64,000 nucleotides of DNA, taken from Owenia fusiformis. Lineage: Eukaryota > Annelida > Polychaeta > Sabellida > Oweniidae. Location: positions 868,001 through 932,000 of the forward strand of contig CAIIXF020000001.1 in the NCBI GenBank assembly GCA_903813345.2. Reading direction: 5' to 3'. This document shows, piece by piece, positions 36,390 through 49,100 of the stretch; position 1 is the first letter of the stretch; the number at the start of each line of letters is the position of its first letter. Position numbers and translations under genes: made by a program. The notes beneath the pieces were generated by a model. The model had not been told where the DNA came from. It saw nothing but the letters and a program-made list of their open reading frames with translations, and made no database searches.

Positions 36390-36540
36390 CGCAATGTGGA
36401 TTGGCTCCCAGAATGCAACATGACACGTGTCAGCTTTCAAAATGCCGTTCCCCCATTTTGAAATCTGTCACGAGTAAATAAGGTTACCTGATGTTGCATT
36501 CTGGGAGTCAATCCTCCTTGGATCACAAACATGGCGATTC
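36390..36540. promoter_or_regulatory. Probable SLC35B3/THOC1 divergent promoter with paired ZNF143/STAF-like sites
   Basis: A 24-bp inverted repeat (36398-36421 and 36491-36514, 23 of 24 matching) carries CTCCCAGAATGCA on opposite strands, close to the ZNF143/STAF site TWCCCANAATGCA. Each arm also has an ATTGG/ATTGA CCAAT-like box. Between them lies the perfect palindrome TGACACGTGTCA (36421-36432) with a CACGTG E-box. The position between two divergent housekeeping genes supports a promoter role; transcription starts are not visible. Confidence 0.5.
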
Positions 36541-37147
36541 ATGAAAACATTCGTTCGGTTTGGTAGGGATCGTCGATTTATCCATCATTTGCAGGTATGA
36601 AGCTTTGGATTCATTTATTGTGCTACTAAAGTGAATGGGAATTATTTTTCTACCACTTGGGAGAGTTTGAGACACGAAACTTAGAATTTAGCTCATTGTG
36701 ACAACTTTTGAGGGTTGAGATTTATTTTTGTACCCCAATTGATGAATACTAAAGTTACAGCGCTTCGTGATAGGAAATATCAGCAACCTGGTACCTTACA
36801 TGGACATACTATTTCCATTAGTTTATATGCGTGTACAGAAATAACCGCTTTAGTGGTGTATTACTTGATAAGCATTCAAAATGTGTAAAACTGAGAAATA
36901 TTGTACCTGAACGTCAGCAAATTGGGGGGAGTAACCTGCAGATAACTTTCCTGATAAAGCAGTGATGCTGATTCAACAGGAGATATAATTGACATATGTC
37001 ATCAAAATGAATAAAGTTGACATAAATTTTATATGTATCATACTAATATGTAACTTTCACAGAGATATGGCCTTCTTGTATTCAAATGTAAATGAATCTG
37101 AAAAGTTAAATCAGCGAGTTATCCGTATTTCTCTTCGATAATCAAAG

Positions 37148-40100
37148 ATGGCTGCGCCCATGACTGGTTTTCACCAAATAAGAAAAGATCTTACAGTGAG
37201 TATTCTGCGCACTTTAACGTCAATCAAGTGATGCAGATATTGTTCATATAAATAATTTATGAATCTAGCTGGAATTTCATGTTGTATTGTTGAAGCCAAT
37301 ACAATAATTGAACCAGAGTAGGATTTATTTGAATATTTTGCTTTTTTATTTTTATTTTTTTTATTCTTAGGTTACATTTGGCTAAAAACACATCATACTG
37401 TATGGTATTACATACCCAATCGAAGCATTTGTATTAAAGTCAATGGAGCTGAAGGTCGGCTATATATTCCTGTATAGCCGCCAAACCTTTTACCATGACA
37501 ATCTTATGACATCACCGGGACGTCATGTTTCATTTCTTCCTAATTTCACTCGCACACAGACACGTGGCGTCATTGATATAACGTAGCCATGATATAAAAG
37601 TATGTAATACAACAGTTATTTCCATATCATTGAATATATGCCTTCGGTCTGTCGTAATATAACCCTCGCAAGCTCGGGCTATATTGGTGACAGACCTCAG
37701 GCATATGTTCAATGATAGGGACATAACTGCTAAATACAGGTCACTTTTGGATTGAAAGAGGTTAAACATCATGTCAGGGGGGAACATTGGTTCACCTTTA
37801 GAGTCCATTTCACTGCTTTATTGCGTCAGTAGAACGGCAAAAATAAGAAATTGGGAGACCATTGTGCAATAATATATGGAAAAGTATATTCATAATGTAC
37901 ATGAATGACATTAGTATATTTCAGATTTTTTAGTTTTTTGTGCAATAAGCCTGTGCCGTCTTGTAATTTGAAGAATTTCAGCCATGTTAATCTTATTGAA
38001 AATAACATGGCAGAGAAGCATCCAAATATAAGAGGCCACACACTTTATAAGCCAAACTAGAAGCAATCCAAGATATAAAAATGTCTATTCATTCAATAGG
38101 AATATATTTAAACAGTGAAATGGACTCTAGCTGCCCTGTCAACCCCTGCCCTGTCAACCCTCATGCATTAGGCGTGATTGTCACGCATTTGCTGGAAAAA
38201 TAGAAATCACGCATCAATTTAGCGTGTATGATCAAATAATAAGCAAATCATGCATTTTGTTGAAATTTTTAAAAATCTTTTTTTGTGAAATGCTGATACG
38301 GTAAAATACCGAATGGTGAAAAAAAGCTAACGCATTCCATTCGGTCTCTGCACGCGATTGCCGTACAGTAATAAAAAATTTAGGTGTCCAAAATCTACCA
38401 GTGTTCACTGAAGCTGTCCAAAGTTTGAAGAAAAGTGTTCAACATTTGGAAGTCACTCATGTTAGACGGTTCCAAGTTGACAGCCCTGCAACCCTCACGC
38501 ATATACTCAAATCGCTTATTCTGGGAACCAGTTTGTTACATATATTCGACAATCAAGCAAATACAGATTGGTGTTTTACAAATATTTCACGTGCTTTTAT
38601 TTTCTTACTGAGAACATAACATAGTCGATATAATATAATAGAATGATTTCGCTAAAGCGGTCTGGGGAAACTATTACTGACAGATAGTGACATCTTTAAA
38701 TGAATCATTAATTATTAACATACATGACACAGTTCATATGGTTAAAATTACGAAATGATGTGATGTAACCATGTGTCTACTTACCAGTTTGTTCTATGTC
38801 ATCCATCGGACTAGGTAACATTGTGGAACTCAGCCAAACACGACACTGAAGGCAGTATTCTGAAGTTATAAAATCTAAATCTAAATTATTTCCCATAGTC
38901 CCTTGGAGATTTCCGGAATTGAACAAAGTTGCGAACGTTGCAATCTTTCAACTTTAGCTCATTGTTTTTCACCACTTTATGTGTTGCGTTTCAATTTACT
39001 TATTTCAGTGCACCATTTCAGGTCTTTATGATTCATAAAATTAATAAGTTTCCTAGCGTAATATTTTGAAAAAAGTTGATCTTAAATAGTCAGTAGCTTC
39101 AGGGGCCCTTCCTACAATATTTGGCATCGCTATCTTAATGGAATATTTTCTTTTATATTCAGCAGCAGATGTCCGAAAATCATTTTCTAATAAATTAATA
39201 TCTTTCTTTGAAGCCATGGTTGAGTGACACGTCACAAGTCACGTGATATCAACTAGTAACTAAAGACACGTGATCAGACATGTGAGTGGCAAAATGGATG
39301 ATATAAATTTTAAAGATTTCGGCTAAGATCAATATCGATATGTTGTTGCCTGCATTGTCGTGTTTGGCTGAGTTCCACAATTCACATTGTCCGATGGATA
39401 GCATAGAACATACTGGTAAGTAGATTACCTGGTTACATCACATCATTTCGTTATTTTATCCATTTGAACTGGTTCCCAGAATAAGCGATTTGAGTTTAGG
39501 CAAGATTTTCATGCATTTGCTGGAAAAATAGATGATAAGATGTCACACAAATCATGCATTATGTTGATATTTAAAAAAATCTGATTTTTTAAATAGCGAT
39601 ACGGTAAAAACAGAATGCCAAAAACGAACGCATTTCGTATTTTTCACACAATTCTGAATATACCATGCATTTTTTTCGTAATATACATATATTTTTCACG
39701 CATGTGCTTCGAAATTTTTTCCAAATCATATGTAATATTGTCAGTTGGCAAAAAATGTTTTGTCTTCTATAAGAAAAGTTGAAAGCCCATGGTAAAGTTC
39801 AATGGGTAACGGCCAGTTGATTCACTTCTGTTAGAAAGGAGATTAAAGAAGACAAGATAGGCTTTCCAATAGTGAGTTGAGCATTGTATATGCGGCTAAT
39901 AACTTCAAATCATGAAAATATGTGTTTGCTAATTTTTCGGAAAATCTTCGGTACAATGCACATTGGTATTATGGCATTCGGAATAATGCCTTTCAGGACA
40001 ATGCGCATCAGTTTAATGGGTTTCGGTACAATGTTCGTCAGTATATTGGGTTTCAATATAATGTGCTGACCCAAAATCACCTGGTATAAAGGTATAAAAT

Positions 40101-43100
40101 TACCTCACATTTATGGGTGTAATTGGTAAATTGCTTTATATTAATATATATATCTTTTATTGACTCTTTTAGATGCCATATCATGATATATTAGTCATAT
40201 TTAATCTGAAGGCCGTTTTAATTTAGTGGAATGATACAAACACCAAATTAAGTGTCTGCCAGTTTCTTGAAAATATAGCCCAGACCTTATAAGTCTCACA
40301 GAGAATGTTTTCAATATTTTGATTGCTACCCCATTTTTATAACATTTTAGCTCATGTATGAAGGTAAAACCTCCCAGTCTCACCTTCGACTATCCTCTAA
40401 ATAACGTCTTTATAAACAGGTGGGCACCAGTGAGTGATTAGGTGATGTAAAACAGCTTCATCCATCAATTTACCATTTGCCAGATATGTTTACTGTCTCA
40501 ATTTCATAATTGTAGGCGGAACTAGACTTTCGGAAATTGGAAAATAAATTCTCTGAATCTTATTGACAACTTGGGTTCACTTAATGATGCTATTGTCACG
40601 TGGTGGGAACTCCCTTTGATGATGGAATGTTTAAATCGCTGACGGTTTATTGTTTTGTTGATTTTCTCAATATATCAGTAATGTTGTGCCCATAGGTTCA
40701 GGGTCTCAAGATTGTCTAAGGTACGCAGCATATTGTATAAGCAATCATAATTATAATTCATTCCAGAAAGACATTGCAGCATGCCTGGAAACTGGATCCA
40801 TAGATGGCTTAGTGGCAGTATTCCCAAAGATTGACGCAAGGTAAGATAATGTTGTTCATTCATTTATCTTCATTTGTTTCACTTCATATTTATTTTCATA
40901 TCTGTTGTGTGATACAGAAAGATTCAATAAGTAATAGCCCAGGACATTAATGTCATCCATTAACAGTCAAACTCACATTGAATCGAAATATACATTTACT
41001 GAATACAGTCAGCTCAGCATAATGAATCAATGTGTCCATTACGAAAGTTAATTTCTGTCTACATCTAATGTTTCAGTGAGCCTGAAAAGAAAAATGTTGT
41101 TGATCAATGTTTCAAAGATGCCCTCAAACAGCAAATTGTAAGTATATATATAAACATAGTGCAGTAGTACTTAGTGTTAGTGTAATATAAGGATTATTTG
41201 ATAGTTATTTTATCTTGAATCCTGTGTTCCTATAAATGCAAAAATTGAACAACTTTTATTTGCATTATATTGAAACTATTAATTCATGTGATTCTTTTTC
41301 CAGCATGATAAAGCTGAGGCTGATGTCTATATTAACACAGTGCAGTTGGGTCTTAATGCAGCAAAAAATGGTAACTAATTTTTTGTATGAGCTAGACCTG
41401 CTATTAGCTGGAGATTAATAGCTTGAGACTTGTAGCTTGAGATTGGTAGCTCTAGACAAGCATCTAGAGACTGGTAGATAGTTAATGATTTGTAGCTAGG
41501 GATTAAAGTAACAAGAGACCAGTAGCTAGGGACAAGTGGCCAGAAACATAGTTTAAGATGGAATATGATTCTCTAATTTCTGCAATGAACGTAACTCTGT
41601 GATGTCATTACATACTGTTTACTGTTTCTGTATGTTTTGTTTGTCACATATGTACATTTGTACTATTCTTCTGGTCTAGGCACAAGCCCTTGTAAGCCCC
41701 CCCCCCTTACATACCTCCTCGCAAGGAGTGTTGTGTTTTGAAGAAGATAAAGGGGTGAGGTTTTCAGTCTTGGGGCAAGACTACTATTCTCTGTGCATTT
41801 TATTACAGATATGTCGCTGACCTCAACGCCATTTGTGATGCTGATGGATGCATTTGACACTCTCACGCTAGATGTTTGTCAACAAGTATTTGTCTTTGTC
41901 GAAGAAAATGTCACAACTTGGAAATCTGTGAGTACCCTAAAACTAAAGTTTATGTACAATTACATGTCCACGCGGTAGTATCTCTTCGGGACGTATCGAA
42001 ACCACTCCGTCCCGAAAAAACCGTTAATTTGAATTTAAAACTTACCCCAGTGTTTGAAAATCAAGGATTGTGAGTCTCACACTTCACCGTTTTTCTTCAA
42101 ACTTGTTCCGTACAAAGCTTCACAGAAATACCTTTCAGTCGATACATTGTTTTCGTGTACAAAGTACCCCGTTTTAGCGGCGTTTTGGTCCCCAGCTGCG
42201 AGATAAAGCAAATTTTCATAACTTTCAACTGTAAGTCAAGTTATCTCGCCAGTCTTTTACCCATTCTCGCTCATAATTTCAGAATGGACTCCCATTACAA
42301 CCTTCCATCGCTACGTTTTGATTTTTGGGCATCAAACGCAGCAGTTTCTAAATCATCCACACATCTCTTAAAATTTGACTAATACGTCCCGTCACCTTCC
42401 ACTACGCCCCGCCGAGTCTATGACTACAAACGTGGAGTTGTATTCTAAAACGTGGTTTTAAACATATACAGTTACTACTTAAATGATAATAACACTATTT
42501 AATGCTTAATTCTATGAAGAATGTTTTTATAGTTTTTAATATTCTATCGTCCAGCGTATTCTCTCCGAATTATTGATCTGGCTATGAATTTTATGCACTA
42601 AACATAAACATGTAATACGTATCAGAATATTATATCACAAAGAACATTTTGTCATGACTATACATATTTTCTAAGTTCATCATCTTGCCACAGTGTAAAT
42701 GTACTGTATGACATCCAAGGCAAAGTACTAACAAAGCCGGTGTGAAAGAAATTATGGTCCCCTGGGGATTATGGTCCCCTTTCCTAACGGCCCTTTCTGG
42801 CCCTGATTGTGTATAAATAATAAGGAAAATAATTGTAATCAGGTCACCATATAAATCAATAGAGACTAGGACCATAATTTGATAGGACCACCTACGCTTT
42901 TACACCTGTGTTTTAGGGAGATTTTGGACCACCCTATTATAGGTATATTGAAAATGGACAAGAATGGGTAAATCTTAAAACACAATCCGATTGGTATTTA
43001 GAATCGACAATGGCAACCTACAAACGGACACATCGATGGACAAATTGTTTTAGAATGCAAGTCTACGTGTATAGTGATAGACTCGGCGGGGCGTAGTGGA

Positions 43101-46100
43101 AGATGACGGGACGTATTGGTCAAATTTGAAGAGATGTGTGGATGATTTAGAAACTGCTGCGTTTGATGCCCAAAAATCAAGACGTAGCGATGGAAGGTTG
43201 TAATGGGAGTCCATTCTGAAATTATGGGCGAGAATGGGTAAAAGACTGGCGAGATAACTTGACTTACAGTTGAAAGTTATGAAAATTTGCTTTATCTCGC
43301 AGCTGGGGACCAAAACGCCGCTAAAACGAGGTACTTTGTACACGAAAACAATGTATCGACTGAAAGGTATTTCTGTGAAGCTTTGTACGGAACAAGTTTG
43401 AAGAAAAACGGTGAAGTGTGAGACTCACAATCCTTGATTTTCAAACACTGGGGTAGATTTTAAATTCAAATTAACGGTTTTTCGGGACGGAGTGGTTTCG
43501 ATACGTCCCGAAGAGATACTACCGCGTGATGTCATAGGTACAATGTTTATGTATTTGTTATTGTACAAGTAAACATTGAAAAATTCATGTTGAACATTAT
43601 TGTGTAATTATTGATATGTTATACTTAGGGGACATACCTAAATATGAAGACATGTTTGACATGTTGCTATTGTTTGGAATAATAAAATAATCATTATTTC
43701 ACCCTAAAACTACCATTATTCCAACAATCATGGTCAGGGAAAAATCAGATTTGTCAGGAAATTGTCAGGGAAAGGAGGACAGAAAGTATCTCAACCGATT
43801 TCAGACAGTCATATGTTCGATTTTGGCTATTTTCTGAGGATTTAAAATTTTCAGGAACGCAATTTGTGAAATATAACCTGATGCAAGTGATATTATTATG
43901 CAAATTATATTAATATGCAAGTGATATTGTTACACAAATCAAGTGATATTGTTATGTAAGTGATAATTTAATGTTTCAGAGTAATTTTAGTGAATTAAAT
44001 TGAAAAATGGAAATTTTCATATTTTTAGACTCAGTTATACAATGCTGGAAAGAACTATCTGCTCAGAATGTGCAATGGTATGTATAACATGTATCTTGAA
44101 GTCTTAATAATTTAGATACTATGAGGTTATATAATGGTTCATTCTGTATATCGTGTTTATACTCGAGTGAGTATATAATATATTCACAAGTGAGCGTAGC
44201 GAACGAGTGAATATATTATATACTCACTCGAGTATAAACACGATATACAGATTGAACCATTATATAATCTTATTATGCCACTCTAAGTTCAATTATAGTT
44301 GATTCAAACACAATCATAACAATTATAAAAACCATAAAAATATCCCGTAGCCAACTCAGTAATGCCAATGTTGATCTCGATCCATTTATGACGTCACTTG
44401 ATTCTTGCAAATCATGTGGGAACCATTTATGACGTCACTTGATTCTAGGAAATCATGTGTAACAAACCATACACCTCGTTCTTCGGTCAATATTCATTAG
44501 TTCCCAGAATGCACTTCTACAGTGGTATACGCTGGAGTGTATACGGTGGAGTGTATACGATGACGATATACCACTCTCCACTGTATATCGTTGTTATAGA
44601 CCCATGTTATACAACTGTAATTGGACTTAGAGTGGTATAATTATCGTTATATCACTTTTTATAAACCCAAACACTCCCCATAAACCAGTAAAATCATCTT
44701 GCATATTTTTAGATCTGCTACGAAGACTCTCTAAGTCTCAAAACACTGTGTTCTGTGGGCGTATTCAATTATTTCTCGCTCAACTGTTCCCGCTAGATGA
44801 GAAATCTGGTCTGAATCTCACCAGTCAATTTAATCTGGAGAATGTTACAATGTACAGCCATAGTGCTGAGGACTCTATACTATCAAAGGTAGGTAGTCTT
44901 AAATGTTTTTGGTTTTGGTGTACTGCTGTTAACTGTACAAAGAAACTTACAATGGTCTACTATATATTCAAAGTTTCAATATGGCCATCTCAAGAGTATG
45001 CATTGGAGAAAAGGGTATTATAAATCATACATAATTTCTCAATCTTGGAATTATCTGGAAAGACTATAACGTAACAATGTTTAATAATGAACAGGCAGAA
45101 TTAACAATTGAATGTTTGTAACAAAAGGATGACAAGAAACTTAAAGATGGGGAAGAACCCATGGAAGAAGGGGAGATGTCTGATCTAGAACGTTCCATCC
45201 CTATTGACTACAACTTGTACAAGAAATTCTGGTCGCTACAAGACTATTTCAGAAAACCTACCCAGTGTTATGAGAAAGTTGCATGGCTCACTTTCACAAA
45301 GGTGAGAACAATATTGAGTATTGGGATATGCTAATGAAATGAAATAGATCTTTCAGAACTGTTGAAAAACATTTGATATTGTAAATGTACAAAAAGCAAA
45401 TTTTACATATAGTCACATGATCTCCTTCAGTAATTGAGTCGCAAAATAAAAACATCAACTGTTTATTCAATATATTACAATATTATTATGTCTTAATTGT
45501 CATATTTTTCTATATTCTCCTATTTCTAAATAAAATTGTGTATTCTACTATTGCTAAATGAAATTGTGTATTCTCCAATTGCTAAATCAAATTGTGTATT
45601 CTCCAATTGCTAAATCAATCTGTGTATTCTCCTATACTATTGCTTGATGAAATTGTGAATTCACTTATTGCTAAATGAAATTGTGTATTCTCCTATTACT
45701 AAATACAAAGATTATGTATTCTTCTATTACTTAATGCAATAGACCATTATCACCATTGCTAAAAACAATTATGTTTTCTCCTTTTGATCAGTACAATTAC
45801 ATATTCTCCTAATGTTAAATACGACTATCTGTTACAGAATGCCAAGGAGTGCTTGCAGACCTTCCAAAGTTCCAAACTTGATGATCTCAAATTGTCCAAG
45901 AAGAAACAATCAAAACAACTGCAAGAAAAACAAAACAAGTCAACCAAACACCAAGCTTACTTTGCCAAATATCTCACCAGTGAAAAAGTAAGGGATTATA
46001 TATCGAATGAGATTAACTTTGTGGTTGGAGTGCATTGTTCTTTTAAATGTGATTGTTTTAAAAGCTCGTACTTTGTGCCAATCCTATTTGAATTGTTATA

Positions 46101-49100
46101 TTTCATTTGGTGAAAAATAGATATCACTCAGAATTGTACATTTGTATTTATTAAAATATGCAAATACTTATCATTTTTCTGCTTTTAGCTCTTAGACCTC
46201 CAGCTAAGTGATAGTAACTTCAGAAGATATGTCCTGGTGCAATTCCTTATACTTTTCCAGTACCTCAATGCACAGGTGAAGTTTAAGAGGTAAGTTGTAC
46301 CTCAATACGTATGTTAAGTTTAAGAGGTATGTTATTCCTCAATCAATAGGCGAACTTCACTATCAGATGACCACAGACCAATCTCAATGAATGAACCAAG
46401 CCTGCTTTTATTTCAGTGCTGCTCTGACATTATCAGATGACCAGCAGACATGGATCAAAGAAAACACAGAGAAGATCTACCAATTGCTGAAGGAAACACC
46501 ACCAGATGGCGACAAGTTTGCTGCCAATATTCAGGTAATGATATACAGGCTCTCAATAATTGACTTCTGTGCTTACTAGAGTGACACACTAGGAAGAAAT
46601 CAGATTCATGCACAAGTTATGCACAAAATCTTTTGAGAGAAATGAAACCTTGTCACAAAACATATTAAACTGCTATTAAAAAAGGGAAGAGTGCAATATT
46701 AGCTGCAGATTGGTAACATGAACATAATAGTCTCCATTGAACAGACATCACAGAATTATGTTTCTGTGACCCACATTTTAATTTTGCATAATTTAGATTC
46801 CTAGAAATGGGACATCATCACATAATTTATGCATAATTTACACTTCTCTCAAATAATATCTCATTTGATGTTTCACTGTTTCAGCATCTTCATAATTATC
46901 ACGGAAATAATGTCTAAACTTAACTGCTCAGGCCTATTTTTGTTGTATTATATCTAATATACCACTGTTGGGAAATGCTTTCTCCACTTGTACTTTAAGG
47001 GATGTCCTGCTTTCTGTAAAATCCAAGTGTCTCATTCACCTCATATCTACTGAAATGTTTCTGTTGTCTCATTTCAGCACGTCTTCAAGAGAGAGGAAAA
47101 CTGGAACACTTGGAAAAATGAAGGATGTCCAAGTTTTGTTAAAAATCCACCAAGTGAGGCAGATGTAAAAAAGTTGCAAAGGTATATGTCTTGTATCACT
47201 TTATTTTATAGCATTTCTTAGATAATTTATAGGGTGATACTTAGTTAGGCTAAATAACTATTAGTAAGCCAGACATCAGCACAGTATTGTATATTATGGA
47301 CCATTGAATAGATTTGTTTCATTTTCTGATTCAAACATCTTTACAGACCCAAGAAGCGCAGTATAGGAGATGACCTCAAGGCCAGTGGTGGTAAGATCAT
47401 CAAAATGGGCAGTGCAGAGCTGACAAGACTGTGGAATTTACAGCCAGATAACATGGAAGCCTGCAAGTCAGAAAAGCGGTACTTCATTTTATTTTTACAT
47501 ATTACAAGGATCAATTGCTAAATAAGTGTTGGCCCAGAGCTAGTTAGCTTTGATCTGGGCCAGCTGGGTTACTGAGCAAATAGGGTGTTATTCAAATTTG
47601 ACGACTAGTAGTTGTTTCGAAATTCTTTTGACATTCTGAATTAATTAATCTTAGAGGCTAAACAAGAACTTTTCTTTCAGTTATTCACATAACACAAAAC
47701 TACTAGGCATAATACATGTATATTAAATATATTGATCTTGGTAATTTTGTCTGCATTGTTTGAATGAAGGTCCTGTTAATATACTTGCAGGCTGTTCCTG
47801 CCCTCATTAGAAACATTCTTCGCTGATGCCATTGAACAGTGTGATCCTGAGGCAATGGTGGAGGATGAGTACAAGTAAGGCACCATATCTGTGTTTTGCA
47901 TTACAGTTTCTGTTTTGAATAGCAGATGAGTGGTAATAAAATAGGTGGTACACGGAAATCATGTTTTTAAATTTCGTTTTCTTCTGTAACTCGGAAAAGA
48001 AAATTTTAAGTGGAAGTTAAGAAAAACAGGATAAACTGGATTAAGAATATGTTTGTATATTTTACAGTGCTTTTCTTTGTAATTTAGATTGGTTAGGAAA
48101 CAAAATTACGCCTGGAAATCAATTCGCCTGCTTGCACGGAAAAGTCCTCACTTTTTCTCATCAGCATCTGCGATGTTGAAAGCTCTACCCACGTATCTGG
48201 AGGGAATTCTTGCCAAAATGGCCAAGGAGATGCCTGTGAGTAACCAAGAGCTTACCTTGGAATTGATAGAATAATAAAGATTTAAGATAGGTCTGAGAGC
48301 AGATAGCTCTGAGAGAAATTGAATAATGTTTGAGATGAAATGCTTAAGAAGTACACCAGCATTTATTGAAATCATTTCATACATATGTTTATAAATTCGT
48401 TCTTCTTTGAGAATCAATCTGGTTAATTCTCATCTCCAGGGATTCCAAGAGGCTGCCAGTAATGGAGCACCAGGTGTGAAAGCTGAAGATGAAAGCAACA
48501 TTGAGGATATAGCACCTGAAGACAATGATATTCAACAAGAGGAGACAGGTATGTCTGTTTGCAAAGCAATTTTGGCATATTTTAAGTGTCTTCCTTTGAC
48601 TTAAAAAGAAAAGAAGAAAGGTACATGAAAATTGCTTTTTTAATAAGGTGGTTTGATATTCTGGAAACTGTATAATACCAGTGTATACTGTAGAATAACT
48701 TTGTCTATTTTAGCTGTAAAGGAGGAAGCCTCAGAGAAAGTAACTGAAGAGCTTGCCCAGAAGATAGCAGAGAGACTGGGGACAGATTGGAAACCTCTAG
48801 CTACAGAACTGAACATCGCTGAGGAAAATCTAGATTCGCTCTCTAAAGACTCCCCAGATGTGAAGAATAGATGTATTGATTGTATCTCTCTTTGGATTGT
48901 AAGTAGCAGTAGCACATCATTGTATGTATGTAGTGACATCATTCATTGTATGTATGTAGTGACATCATTCATTGTATGTATGTAGTGACATCATTCATTG
49001 TATGTATGTAGTGACATCATTCATTGTATGTATGTAGTGACATCATTCATTGTATCGTGTGTAGTGACATCATTCCTTGTATCATGTGTAGTGACATCAT

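Noticed and set aside
42155-43343. Two similar frames ([16 protein letters not shown]) on opposite strands
   Set aside because: They are the two inverted arms of the fold-back element at 41969-43528, so they count as one sequence and not as two genes.
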